Below are positions 1 to 7,417 of a stretch of DNA of 15,805 nt, in pieces. The translations under genes were made by a program, and so were the position numbers. The stretch's first letter is position 1. Each line of letters starts with the position of its first letter. Source of the stretch: Prevotella sp. UBA5379 (lineage in GTDB: Bacteria > Bacteroidota > Bacteroidia > Bacteroidales > Bacteroidaceae). A model generated the notes under the pieces. The model was not told the DNA's origin, did no database searches, and saw only the letters and a list, made by a program, of their open reading frames with translations. The stretch lies in contig DHOX01000050.1 in assembly GCA_002409785.1 (NCBI GenBank), forward strand, positions 65,413-81,217, written 5' to 3'.

Positions 1-73
1 ATGCACCATTTTGGAGGGTCAAAATGCACCATATCGGTCACAAGTGACTATCGTCGTGAGAATCAGTGACTAT
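1..73. repeat. Short tandem direct repeats, possible insertion-sequence end
   Basis: ATGCACCAT occurs at 1-9 and 24-32 (period 23; the match extends to ATGCACCATnTnGG), and AGTGACTAT occurs at 43-51 and 65-73 (period 22). A small inverted repeat, GTCAC-AA-GTGAC, lies at 37-48. Multiple short direct repeats at this spacing resemble the terminal repeats of IS21-family elements. No transposase is visible because the window begins here, so the assignment is an inference from repeat layout only. The tract then changes abruptly to very AT-rich DNA before ftsY. The reading frame that crosses it shows no recognisable protein. Confidence 0.35.
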
Positions 74-159
74 GATTCTTTTTTATCGTTAAAAAAGCAA
101 CAATATAATTTGAACCTAAATAAATCATCATCCTTATCAGAATTATCAATTTTATTTCT

Positions 160-167
160 TAATTTTG
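160..167 (+). promoter_or_regulatory. Promoter -7 element upstream of ftsY
   Basis: TAATTTTG matches the Bacteroidota -7 consensus TAnnTTTG and ends 18 bases before the ftsY ATG. No good TTTG -33 element is present about 20 bp upstream, so this is a partial promoter match. In relatives I remember ftsY following small ribosomal-protein genes (rpmB, rpmG); here a repeat-bearing AT-rich segment precedes it, which makes a local promoter more relevant. Confidence 0.4.
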
Positions 168-185
168 CAGAAAATACTTTAGAAT

Positions 186-1148
186 ATGGCATTGTTTGGT
201 TTATTCAATAAAAACAAGAAGGAAACCCTTGATAAGGGTCTGGAGAAAACAAAAGAGAGTGTTTTTGGTAAATTAGCCCGTGCTGTTGCCGGAAAGTCAA
301 AAGTGGATGATGATGTCCTGGATGACCTGGAGGAGATCCTCATCTCTTCGGATGTGGGAGTGGATACGACGATTAAAATCATCGATCGCATCGAAAAACG
401 GGTCGCACGTGACAAATATGTCTCCACATCAGAATTAAATGGTATCCTCCGCGATGAAATCGCCTCTTTGTTGACAGAGAACCATACGATTGATACTGAT
501 TCCTGGGATCTGCCAGCAGATCACCAGCCTTATGTCATCCTTGTCGTCGGCGTGAATGGCGTCGGGAAGACTACTACCATTGGAAAACTGGCTTATCAGT
601 TTAAGAAGGCCGGGAAGACAGTTTATCTCGGTGCTGCGGATACGTTCCGTGCAGCTGCCGTAGAGCAGATACAGATATGGGGAGATCGTGTAGGGGTACC
701 GGTGATCAAGCAGCAGATGGGTTCGGACCCAGCTTCAGTAGCTTTTGATACGCTGCAGAGTGCCAAGGCCAATCATGCGGATGTCGTGCTCATTGATACA
801 GCTGGCCGGCTGCATAATAAAGTAGGATTGATGAATGAATTGAAAAAGATCAAGGAGGTCATGAAAAAGGTCATTCCTTCAGCCCCTGATGAAGTACTGC
901 TCGTCCTGGATGGAAGTACAGGGCAGAATGCTTTTGAGCAGGCCAAACAGTTCTCTGCCGTTACGCAGATTACGTCCCTTGCCATCACCAAACTGGATGG
1001 TACGGCCAAGGGGGGAGTAGTCATTGGTATCAGTGACCAACTGAAAGTACCTGTGAAATATATCGGGCTCGGTGAGGGCATTGAAGATCTGCAACTCTTC
1101 AACAAACGGGAGTTTGTCGACAGCCTTTTCAATGGTCTCAAACAGTAA
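186..1148 (+). CDS. ftsY: Signal recognition particle receptor FtsY
   Basis: SRP-receptor GTPase (320 aa) that docks ribosome-nascent chain-SRP complexes at the inner membrane and hands them to the Sec translocon by reciprocal GTP hydrolysis with Ffh. The N-terminal helical part (about 1-95) is short and charged, with a basic amphipathic start (MALFGLFNKNKK) and no long acidic A domain, as is usual in Bacteroidota. The NG GTPase motifs are all present: P-loop GVNGVGKTT (122-130), DTFRAAAVEQ (152-161), DTAGR (204-208), TKLDGTAKGG (268-277) and GLGEGIEDL (294-302). The start is the first ATG, 18 bases after the promoter-like element. It is followed by rimO after 12 bases and is probably co-transcribed with it. 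Confidence 0.97.
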   Translation: MALFGLFNKNKKETLDKGLEKTKESVFGKLARAVAGKSKVDDDVLDDLEEILISSDVGVDTTIKIIDRIEKRVARDKYVSTSELNGILRDEIASLLTENHTIDTDSWDLPADHQPYVILVVGVNGVGKTTTIGKLAYQFKKAGKTVYLGAADTFRAAAVEQIQIWGDRVGVPVIKQQMGSDPASVAFDTLQSAKANHADVVLIDTAGRLHNKVGLMNELKKIKEVMKKVIPSAPDEVLLVLDGSTGQNAFEQAKQFSAVTQITSLAITKLDGTAKGGVVIGISDQLKVPVKYIGLGEGIEDLQLFNKREFVDSLFNGLKQ

Positions 1149-1160
1149 ACAGCCGCAGAG

Positions 1161-2474
1161 ATGAAGAAAAACCAAATTGATGTCATTTCCATGGGTTGTT
1201 CAAAGAACCTGGTAGATTCTGAACTCCTGATGAAACAGTTTGAAGCGAATGGTTTCCATTGTGTCCATGATAGTCAGCACCCCCAGGGAGAAATAGCCGT
1301 AATCAATACGTGCGGTTTCATCGAGAGTGCAAAAGAGGAAAGCATCAACACGATACTGCAATTTGTTAAGGCAAAAAAGGAGGGGAGGCTGAAGAAGCTC
1401 TTTGTCATGGGCTGTCTTTCACAGCGTTACCAGAAAGAGCTGGAGAAGGATATTCCGGAAGTTGATAAGTATTATGGAAAGTTCAATTATAAGCAACTCC
1501 TCACTGATTTAGGCAAGGCGGATGTGCCTACCTGTGACGGCAAGCGCCATCTGACAACTCCTCATCATTATGCTTACATCAAAATAGCGGAGGGTTGTGA
1601 CCGCCATTGTGCCTATTGTGCCATCCCCATTATCACGGGAAAGCATGTCAGTCGTCCGGAAGGAGAAATCTTACAGGAAGTGCGTGATCTTGTCTCCCAA
1701 GGAGTAAAGGAGTTCCAGATCATCGCCCAGGAGTTGACCTATTATGGAGTGGATATAGACGGTCACAGGCATATTGCTGAACTGATTCAGAGAATATCAG
1801 ACATTCCAGGGGTGATCTGGATCCGCTTGCATTATGCTTATCCCACACAGTTCCCCCTTGACCTGCTGGATGTGATGAGAGAACGGCCTAATGTCTGCCG
1901 CTATCTGGATATCGCTTTCCAGCACAGCAGCGACCATGTCCTTTCCCGTATGCACCGGCATATTACCAGGCAGGAACAGATTGATCTCATCCGGACCATG
2001 CGGGAACGTGTGCCGGGCATCCATATCCGTACCACACTGATGGTAGGTTTTCCGGGAGAGACGGAAGAAGATTTCCAGGACTTGATGGACTTTGTACGCT
2101 GGGCACGTTTTGAGCGGATGGGAGCTTTTGCTTATTCAGAGGAAGACGGGACATACAGTGCCCTCCACTATAAGGATGATGTGCCTGAAGAGGTGAAGCA
2201 GCATCGGCTGGATGAGTTGATGGCTTTACAGGAAGAAATATCTGGGGAGATGGAGGCCTGCCAGGTCGGAAAGATCATGAAGGTGATCATAGACCGCAAG
2301 GAAGGATCCTATTTCGTAGGGAGGACGGAATTCAGTTCTCCTGAAGTTGATCCGGAGGTGCTGATCCCTGTTTCCGGCAATCCCTCTGTACGGACCGGCA
2401 GGTTTTATCAGGTTAAGATCACAGGAAGTGAAGACTATGATCTCTTGGGAAAAATAGATGCTCATGAACACTAA
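1161..2474 (+). CDS. rimO: Ribosomal protein S12 methylthiotransferase RimO
   Basis: Radical-SAM methylthiotransferase (437 aa) that adds a methylthio group to the conserved aspartate of ribosomal protein S12. The N-terminal MTTase domain (about 5-125) carries the three cysteines of the auxiliary 4Fe-4S cluster: Cys13 in MGCSKN, Cys51 in INTCGF and Cys85 in MGCLSQ. The radical-SAM cluster motif CxxxCxxC is at 146-153 (CDRHCAYC), and a TRAM-like C-terminus covers roughly 370-435. MGCSKNLVDSE at the N-terminus and the overall length point to RimO rather than the tRNA enzymes MiaB or MtaB. It starts 12 bases after ftsY, and its last codons overlap the start of the next gene, so translational coupling is likely. 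Confidence 0.96.
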   Translation: MKKNQIDVISMGCSKNLVDSELLMKQFEANGFHCVHDSQHPQGEIAVINTCGFIESAKEESINTILQFVKAKKEGRLKKLFVMGCLSQRYQKELEKDIPEVDKYYGKFNYKQLLTDLGKADVPTCDGKRHLTTPHHYAYIKIAEGCDRHCAYCAIPIITGKHVSRPEGEILQEVRDLVSQGVKEFQIIAQELTYYGVDIDGHRHIAELIQRISDIPGVIWIRLHYAYPTQFPLDLLDVMRERPNVCRYLDIAFQHSSDHVLSRMHRHITRQEQIDLIRTMRERVPGIHIRTTLMVGFPGETEEDFQDLMDFVRWARFERMGAFAYSEEDGTYSALHYKDDVPEEVKQHRLDELMALQEEISGEMEACQVGKIMKVIIDRKEGSYFVGRTEFSSPEVDPEVLIPVSGNPSVRTGRFYQVKITGSEDYDLLGKIDAHEH

Positions 2475-2757
2475 GGAAATGATCGCCAGCCTGGCTGAAA
2501 GAAGCGGATTCACGCAGGAGGATACCAAAAAACTCTTGCGTACTATTGTTGATGCCTTGACGGAGGAAGTTGGTCAGGGGCAGCCCGTAGTTATCCCTGG
2601 TTTTGGTACTTTTGAGGTAAAGAAGCGTCTGGAACGGGTTATCGTCAATCCTACGACAAAACAAAGAATGCTTGTACCCCCGAAATTGATCTTGAATTTC
2701 CGGCCTTCTGCATCGGTCAAGGAACAGTTAAAGAATGGAGGGACGCTCAATGGCTAA
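2464..2757 (+). CDS. HU/IHF-family DNA-binding protein
   Basis: Small nucleoid-type protein (97 aa from this ATG; another ATG two codons upstream at 2458 gives 99 aa). The chain fits a single HU fold: helical N-terminus (MNTKEMIASLAERSGFTQ), the GFGTFEV turn before the beta arm, and an arm with RVIVNPTTKQ, where the intercalating Pro of the RNP motif is kept, then a C-terminal helix (FRPSASVKEQLK). It is expected to bind and bend DNA as a dimer. The start overlaps the rimO end by about 11-17 bases, and its stop overlaps the start of the next HU-domain gene by 8 bases, so the three are translationally linked. Because the adjacent gene also starts with an HU domain, the two could form a heterodimer; this is inference. 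Confidence 0.9.
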   Translation: MNTKEMIASLAERSGFTQEDTKKLLRTIVDALTEEVGQGQPVVIPGFGTFEVKKRLERVIVNPTTKQRMLVPPKLILNFRPSASVKEQLKNGGTLNG

Positions 2758-4057
2758 GAATAGTCTTTCCTTATTATCTGAGCGCCTGGTGGAGAAAAAC
2801 CATCTTGACGAGGCCACGGCTGATGAATTCATCAAGAGTCTGTTGGCGGTGATCAGTACCGGCTTGCAGCAGGATAAACTTGTAAAGGTCAAGGGGTGGG
2901 GAACTTTGAAAATCATCAGCGTACGTGACCGGGAAAGTATAGATGTCAATACCGGGGAGCGTATCGTTATTGAGGGCCGGGACAAACTCAGTTTTACGCC
3001 TGATGCGGTCTTACGCGAGATTGTCAATAAACCTTTTGCACAGTTTGAAACGGTTATCGTAAACGATGGCGTTGATTTCACCCCTATAGATGAGAAATTT
3101 GCTGAGGGTATGGTACCGGAAGCAGGGGAAGAGGAGGAGGTTACTACCTTTCAGACTGTCCCGGTTTCCGTTACTGAAGGACAGCAGGAGGAGCAGAAAG
3201 ATATAGAAAAAGAACCTCTTGTTCCTTCTATTGAAAAGGAAAAGGATACTGTGGAGCAGGGCGAAGAGACAAAGTTGACGGACCTGCATAAACCGGCTGG
3301 TCAATTGCCGGCAACCGCAGACACGACAGAATCCGTCCCCCTTCATCAAGTTCAAGAAAACTCGCCTGGAGATTCTCCGGTCCCCATGACCGCTGAAAAA
3401 ACTGAGGATATTGTTTCCCGATCGAATCCCATCACTCCTGTTTCTGGAAGCAACGAAAAGCATACTTTATCAGAATCGTCAATGAAGGAGGAGGAAGATG
3501 AAGATGAAATGCCGGATAATCCTAAAAAGACTGTCCCTGTGAAGAGTGACAGTAAAGCATCTCATGGCAGAGTCTTTCCCCGTTATCTCACTTATATTAT
3601 CGGATTCTTGTTTCTTGTATTGATAGGAGCCTTGGTTGGACTAAGTTATAATTACGGTCGGTTAGTAACAGAGCATAACCAGATGATTATCAAACTCCAT
3701 GATATTGAGTCAACATCCTCAGTCAGGCCTCCTCGTAAAGTTACGAAAAAGCATGCGGTGCCTTCTTCTTCCCAATCCCCTCGTCAACCAATGGAGAAAA
3801 AGGAAGTAAAAGTCCATTCTGATGACCACTCTTCTTACTCCTCGTATGACTCTGATCCACGGATCCGTACAGGAGCCTATCGTATTGCAGGGGTAGAACG
3901 TACCGTCACGGTCCGCAGCGGTCAGACCCTTTCAGGATTGAGCCGCACATATTTAGGAAAAGGGATGGAATGTTATGTAGAGGCTCTGAATGGAACGAAA
4001 GAAGTCAGGGAAGGGCAGAAACTCCGTATACCGAAATTAGTATTGAAGAAAAGATGA
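2750..4057 (+). CDS. Membrane protein with HU domain, acidic linker, TM helix and LysM domain
   Basis: 435 aa. Residues 1-100 form a divergent HU/IHF-like domain (helices, a KGWGTLKI turn, then an arm with VNTGERI and LSFTP). Residues 105-275 are a low-complexity, Glu/Pro/Thr-rich linker with an acidic run near 246-254. One membrane helix spans about 279-303, preceded by Arg/Lys. A short stretch that may be coiled (303-320) and a Ser/Lys-rich linker follow, and residues 384-432 are a LysM domain (TVTVRSGQTLSGLS, YVEALNG, REGQKLRIP). Predicted topology is cytoplasmic HU and periplasmic LysM, so the protein could link DNA to peptidoglycan. The start at 2750 is preferred over 2735 because GGAGGG (2737-2742) sits 7 bases upstream, rare in this genome. 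It overlaps the previous HU gene by 8 bases. The domains are clear; the function is inferred. Confidence 0.88.
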   Translation: MAKNSLSLLSERLVEKNHLDEATADEFIKSLLAVISTGLQQDKLVKVKGWGTLKIISVRDRESIDVNTGERIVIEGRDKLSFTPDAVLREIVNKPFAQFETVIVNDGVDFTPIDEKFAEGMVPEAGEEEEVTTFQTVPVSVTEGQQEEQKDIEKEPLVPSIEKEKDTVEQGEETKLTDLHKPAGQLPATADTTESVPLHQVQENSPGDSPVPMTAEKTEDIVSRSNPITPVSGSNEKHTLSESSMKEEEDEDEMPDNPKKTVPVKSDSKASHGRVFPRYLTYIIGFLFLVLIGALVGLSYNYGRLVTEHNQMIIKLHDIESTSSVRPPRKVTKKHAVPSSSQSPRQPMEKKEVKVHSDDHSSYSSYDSDPRIRTGAYRIAGVERTVTVRSGQTLSGLSRTYLGKGMECYVEALNGTKEVREGQKLRIPKLVLKKR

Positions 4058-4117
4058 CCCTTGTCAGGTTCTTGATGGCTTTCCCCGGGGCATGGCGGTG
4101 ATCACCCTTGGTCCTTT

Positions 4118-4148
4118 CAGTATCCTCGAAGGAGATTCTGCTGGTTTT
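4118..4148 (+). terminator. Weak hairpin after the ftsY operon
   Basis: An imperfect hairpin at 4118-4140 (CAG/CTG, ATC/GAT and CCT/AGG pairs around a CGA loop, one bulge and one T-T mismatch) is followed by GGTTTTATTT. It lies 60 bases after the HU-TM-LysM stop and reaches the 3' end of the convergent Nudix gene. The stem is poor, so it may only be part of the termination signal. The palindromes at 4083-4090 and 4097-4106 in the same gap are short. Confidence 0.3.
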
Positions 4149-4650
4149 ATTTCTTGAAAAACTTCTGGTATTCATTTTCGAAATTAGGAGTGAATATACC
4201 CCTTCCGAGAGCAGATAATATTTCCTCTTTCGTCCAGAACCGTCCTCCGTCCAGTTCTTCTTTATCCGGATGGACCGGCCCGTTATAGGTACACCGGTGA
4301 ACATAGACCAATTCTCTTTCTTTTGTACTTTCAAAGACGTAATGTCCCATCGGAACGGGATCGAAGTCGGTAATTCCCAGTTCTTCCCTTACTTCTCTGT
4401 CCAGTGCCTGTCCTACACTTTCTCCCAGGTCAATATGTCCCCCGCACGACGTATCCCATTTCCCGGGTTGTATATCCTTCCACACGGGACGCTTCTGGAG
4501 AAACAACTCCCCCTTGCTGTTGAACAGGTGCAGATGGACTACTGGATGCAGGATCTTACTGCCATCATGTGCGTGTCCCCGGGTTACAACTCCCAGGATG
4601 TTCCCGTTTTCATCCACTACGGGAAACTTCTCTGCTTTATTGTCTCTCAT
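4147..4650 (-). CDS. Nudix hydrolase, similar to isopentenyl-diphosphate isomerase / YfcD
   Basis: 167 aa from the ATG at 4650 (an in-frame TTG at 4662 would add four residues). Counting from that TTG, a perfect 23-residue Nudix box lies at 75-97: GHIDLGE, then REVREELGI, with every G/E/R/E/E/G position kept for Mg-dependent cleavage of nucleoside-diphosphate-like substrates. The N-terminus (FPVVDENGNILG) and the HPVVHLHLFNSKGELFLQKR stretch are typical of the Idi/YfcD branch. In type-I Idi a catalytic Cys sits just before the box (WTNSVCGH in E. coli, from memory); here WDTSCGGH has its Cys one position earlier, so isomerase activity is doubtful. It lies 112 bases downstream of ispE on the same strand. 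The substrate is unknown. Confidence 0.85.
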   Translation of the reverse strand: MRDNKAEKFPVVDENGNILGVVTRGHAHDGSKILHPVVHLHLFNSKGELFLQKRPVWKDIQPGKWDTSCGGHIDLGESVGQALDREVREELGITDFDPVPMGHYVFESTKERELVYVHRCTYNGPVHPDKEELDGGRFWTKEEILSALGRGIFTPNFENEYQKFFKK

Positions 4651-4738
4651 TGATTCTTTCAAAATAGCACCTGCCCCTCTTTTAGGAGTTCCGGCAAGAG
4701 GAGTCAGGCTTGCTTTTAATATAAAAATCCTTCACTAT

Positions 4739-4764
4739 GATCCTTGATGTATCAGGATCTTTTT
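4739..4764 (+). terminator. Stem-loop with T-tract at the ispE 3' end
   Basis: GATCCTTGAT (4739-4748) pairs with ATCAGGATC (4751-4759) with one bulged T and a GT loop, followed by TTTTT at 4760-4764. The T-tract makes it terminator-like only for plus-strand transcription, although the flanking genes ispE and nudix are both on the minus strand. It could block antisense transcription into ispE, or as an RNA hairpin between ispE and nudix protect or separate the two messages. Confidence 0.4.
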
Positions 4765-5605
4765 ATTCCAATGACTTTACCGCCAGATAGGACCCCTGGA
4801 ACTCTTCCTCCAGTCCTGAAGGCTTTTGACGGAAGATGCCGTAGACGGCACTGCCGCTGCCACTCATTTGTGCATATACGGCACCATGGTCATAAAGGCG
4901 TTGCTTGATGTCCTTCAATTCAGGCCAGAGAGCAAAGACCGTTTTTTCGAAATCATTGGTGAGATCCGTCTTCCACGTCTCTATGGGCTGACGGACGACC
5001 TCCCGACAGCATTTTCGGGGCTTCCGACACTCTATCCCTCGGAAGGCTTCTGAAGTACTGATGGATATATCCGGCTTAACTACTGCGATAAAATAACCTG
5101 AAAGATTACCCCTCGGACCATCTGCCGGCTCCAGGAGATTTCCCATGCCAGCTCCGAAACTCGGTTCTGCGGAGATGAAGAAAGCACAGTCCGCACCTAA
5201 CTTGGCAGCATAGCGTTCCATTTCCGGATTACCGATATTCAGGCGGAACCTTTCATCAAGGAGCCTGATCATGAACGCTCCGTCGGAAGATCCTCCCCCC
5301 AGACCGGCCTGGGTAGGGATCTGCTTGTACAGGTGGGCATGGACACGAGGCAGGGTGAAGTCTTTTGCCAGGACCTGATAAGCCCGAAGGACAAGATTTT
5401 TCTGTTCGTCACATTCAATCCTGTTCCCGGTCACCTTCAGGTCACAGGGACTTTCACTCGGGAATTTCTCATCCATATATTTGATTTCGAGTGCATCATA
5501 AATAGGAACAGGATAGAAAACGGTTTCTATACTGTGGTAGCCATTTTCCAACTCCCCGACAATATTCAGGCCGAGGTTGATTTTCGCACAAGGAAATGTA
5601 ATCAT
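4763..5605 (-). CDS. ispE: 4-diphosphocytidyl-2-C-methyl-D-erythritol kinase IspE
   Basis: GHMP-family kinase (280 aa) of the MEP isoprenoid pathway. It phosphorylates CDP-methylerythritol at the 2-hydroxyl with ATP. The N-terminal PCAKINLGLNI carries the conserved Lys8. The ATP-binding GHMP motif is at 97-110 (IPTQAGLGGGSSDGA region), the GADCAFF stretch contains the catalytic Asp139, and the C-terminal glycine motif MSGSGSAVYG is at 247-256. Length is normal for the family. It is divergent from dnaB, with the two promoters sharing a 107-bp gap, and the Nudix gene follows downstream on the same strand. Confidence 0.96.
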   Translation of the reverse strand: MITFPCAKINLGLNIVGELENGYHSIETVFYPVPIYDALEIKYMDEKFPSESPCDLKVTGNRIECDEQKNLVLRAYQVLAKDFTLPRVHAHLYKQIPTQAGLGGGSSDGAFMIRLLDERFRLNIGNPEMERYAAKLGADCAFFISAEPSFGAGMGNLLEPADGPRGNLSGYFIAVVKPDISISTSEAFRGIECRKPRKCCREVVRQPIETWKTDLTNDFEKTVFALWPELKDIKQRLYDHGAVYAQMSGSGSAVYGIFRQKPSGLEEEFQGSYLAVKSLE

Positions 5606-5631
5606 AGTCGTTTATGTTTATTTGTCTATGA

Positions 5632-5663
5632 CAAAATTAGTAAAAAAAGAAATACAATACAAC
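5632..5663 (-). promoter_or_regulatory. Promoter of ispE
   Basis: On the minus strand, GTTG (5663-5660) is followed after 20 bases by TAATTTTG (5639-5632), a good match to the Bacteroidota pattern TTTG-N19-21-TAnnTTTG. The ispE ATG begins 26 bases downstream. Confidence 0.6.
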
Positions 5664-5684
5664 GAATCCTCCTTGTTTTTTTAT

Positions 5685-5692
5685 TAACTTTG
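5685..5692 (+). promoter_or_regulatory. Promoter -7 element of dnaB
   Basis: TAACTTTG matches TAnnTTTG and is followed by CA, as often seen in Bacteroidota. It ends 20 bases before the dnaB ATG. A TTG at 5673-5675 is too close to be the -33 element, and none is clear at the expected distance. A T-run at 5676-5682 lies between the two. Confidence 0.5.
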
Positions 5693-5712
5693 CAGTCAAA
5701 GCTATAACTAAG

Positions 5713-7203
5713 ATGGCAGAAGAAAAGAAAAACAACAATCGTAAACGGCACACCCCCGCGCCTATCGACGAAAGTTACGGGCACTTACAACCACAGGCCA
5801 CCGACATAGAACAGGTCGTGATCGGAGCCCTTCTCATTGATAAAGACGCTTTTTCCGTCGTCTCAGAAATTCTCCGTCCGGATACTTTCTATGACCCGAG
5901 GAACCAGAAAATCTATCAGGCCATACAGACCATGAATCTGGAAGAACGTCCTGTGGACATCATGACGGTCATAGAAGAACTTAAACATGAGGGGTCGCTG
6001 GATGAAATAGGAGGGCCTGCCTATGTCCTGGACATCAGCCAGCACGTGGCCTCATCGGCGCATATAGAATACCATGCCCATATCCTTGCCCAGAAATACC
6101 TGGCGCGTCAACTCATTCATTTTGCAAGTGAGGTGGAGACAGAGGCTTTTGATCCCCAGATAGACGTGGATGACCTGATGCAGAAAGCCGAGAGTTCCCT
6201 TTTTGAACTCTCCCAGAAAAACATGCGTCAGGACTATACGCAGATAGATCCTATTATCCATGAGGCGACGGAGATCCTTCAGCGTGCGGCAAGTAATGCT
6301 GGAGGGCTTACCGGAATCCCGACGGGATTCACCCGCCTTGACGAAATTACCAGTGGATGGCAGAAGAGTGACCTGGTGATTATTGCCGGCCGGCCGGCCA
6401 TGGGCAAAACATCTTTTGCCCTGAGTATTGCCAAGAGCATTGCCGTAGATCACCATATCCCCGTAGCTTTCTTCTCCCTGGAAATGAATAAGGTCCAACT
6501 TGTGAACCGTCTCATTTCCAATGTGTGCGAGATACCGGGAAACAAGATCCTTAACGGACAACTGGACAATGATGACTGGGAACGACTTGATAAGAAACTC
6601 CGGCTGCTTATCGGGGCTCCTTTGTTCATTGATGATACGCCCGGACTTTCAGTTTTTGAACTCCGTACCAAGGCCAGGCGTCTGGTCCGTGAGCAGCACG
6701 TCCAGATTATCATGGTCGACTACCTGCAGTTGATGAATGCCAATGGTTCCCGTTTCAGCAACCGTCAGGAAGAGGTCTCTACCATATCCCGTTCTCTCAA
6801 GGGTCTCGCCAAGGAGTTGGATATTCCTATCCTTGCCCTTTCACAGTTGAACCGTACGGTAGAGAACCGCGAAGGACTCGAAGGCAAGCGCCCTCAGTTG
6901 AGCGATCTTCGTGAGTCCGGAGCCATCGAGCAGGATGCCGATATGGTACTTTTTGTCCATCGTCCTGAATATTATCATATCTATGAGGATGAAAAAGGGC
7001 ATGACCTTCATGGAATGGCTCAGATCATCATTGCCAAGCACCGTAAGGGTGCTACCGGTGATGTACTGTTACGCTTCAAGGGCGAATTTACGACCTTCCT
7101 GAATCCGGAAGATGATAAGGGTTTTGCACCTCTTCCACCACAGGACGGAGGGGAGATCATTGGCAGCAAGATGAACGGCGATAGTGATGAACCGCCGTTC
7201 TGA
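5713..7203 (+). CDS. dnaB: Replicative DNA helicase DnaB
   Basis: 496 aa, hexameric 5'-3' helicase that unwinds DNA ahead of the replication fork and recruits primase. A basic N-terminal tail (about 1-25) precedes the N-terminal DnaB domain (about 27-130, starting PQATDIEQVVIGALL). After a linker helix, the RecA-like motor domain runs from about 195: Walker A GRPAMGKTS (226-234), Walker B IIMVDYLQL (332-340), ALSQLNR (375-381) and SDLRESGAIEQDAD (397-410). The final 25 residues are a flexible, acidic tail ending DEPPF. There is no intein, insertion or frameshift. It is transcribed alone: divergent ispE upstream, strong terminator downstream. Confidence 0.97.
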   Translation: MAEEKKNNNRKRHTPAPIDESYGHLQPQATDIEQVVIGALLIDKDAFSVVSEILRPDTFYDPRNQKIYQAIQTMNLEERPVDIMTVIEELKHEGSLDEIGGPAYVLDISQHVASSAHIEYHAHILAQKYLARQLIHFASEVETEAFDPQIDVDDLMQKAESSLFELSQKNMRQDYTQIDPIIHEATEILQRAASNAGGLTGIPTGFTRLDEITSGWQKSDLVIIAGRPAMGKTSFALSIAKSIAVDHHIPVAFFSLEMNKVQLVNRLISNVCEIPGNKILNGQLDNDDWERLDKKLRLLIGAPLFIDDTPGLSVFELRTKARRLVREQHVQIIMVDYLQLMNANGSRFSNRQEEVSTISRSLKGLAKELDIPILALSQLNRTVENREGLEGKRPQLSDLRESGAIEQDADMVLFVHRPEYYHIYEDEKGHDLHGMAQIIIAKHRKGATGDVLLRFKGEFTTFLNPEDDKGFAPLPPQDGGEIIGSKMNGDSDEPPF

Positions 7204-7221
7204 CCAGAGCACGTAAAAATA

Positions 7222-7273
7222 CAACAGAAAACAGGCCGGATGATCGAGAGGAACTCCGGCCTGTTTTCTGTTG
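7222..7273. terminator. Rho-independent terminator of dnaB
   Basis: A perfect 19-bp inverted repeat: CAACAGAAAACAGGCCGGA (7222-7240) and its exact complement at 7255-7273, with a 14-base loop. The stem has a GC-rich core and A/T-rich base (AAAA / TTTT), so it can act in either direction. It begins 18 bases after the dnaB stop. Confidence 0.85.
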
Positions 7274-7417
7274 CCCCTTCAGATAGCATTATTGTTCTTT
7301 GAGGATCCCTCCCTGGAACAGTCTTTGCCGTGACCCATGTGTGAGGAGGTGGTCCTGTCTTATGATCAGGGAGATAAATATATAGTATAATACAGTAGGT
7401 AAATAAATGAATCCGTA
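7274..7417. other. Gene-poor stretch with nested inverted repeats
   Basis: No convincing coding sequence is visible between the dnaB terminator and the leu promoter region. The segment holds nested complementary pieces: CTCCCTG (7309-7315) with CAGGGAG (7367-7373), ACAG with CTGT inside that, and GACC with GGTC inside again. It then becomes AT-rich (from about 7374). This could be a folded RNA or decayed sequence; no promoter of the local type is seen in front of it. Confidence 0.25.

Noticed and set aside
11..211. 66-codon plus-strand frame crossing the direct repeats and the ftsY start
   Set aside because: It overlaps the repeat tract, the promoter-like element and the ftsY start, has low-complexity AT-rich composition and no recognisable domain.
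3011..3463. 150-codon minus-strand frame opposite the HU-TM-LysM gene
   Set aside because: Reverse of the acidic linker region, Phe/Leu/Arg rich, no promoter or start signal.
4005..4334. 109-codon minus-strand frame overlapping the Nudix gene end
   Set aside because: Different frame from the Nudix gene, which has a perfect catalytic motif; no independent support.
7324..7328. TTTG in GTCTTTGCC as a promoter element for a small RNA
   Set aside because: The preceding bases do not give TAnn and there is no TTTG about 20 bp upstream.
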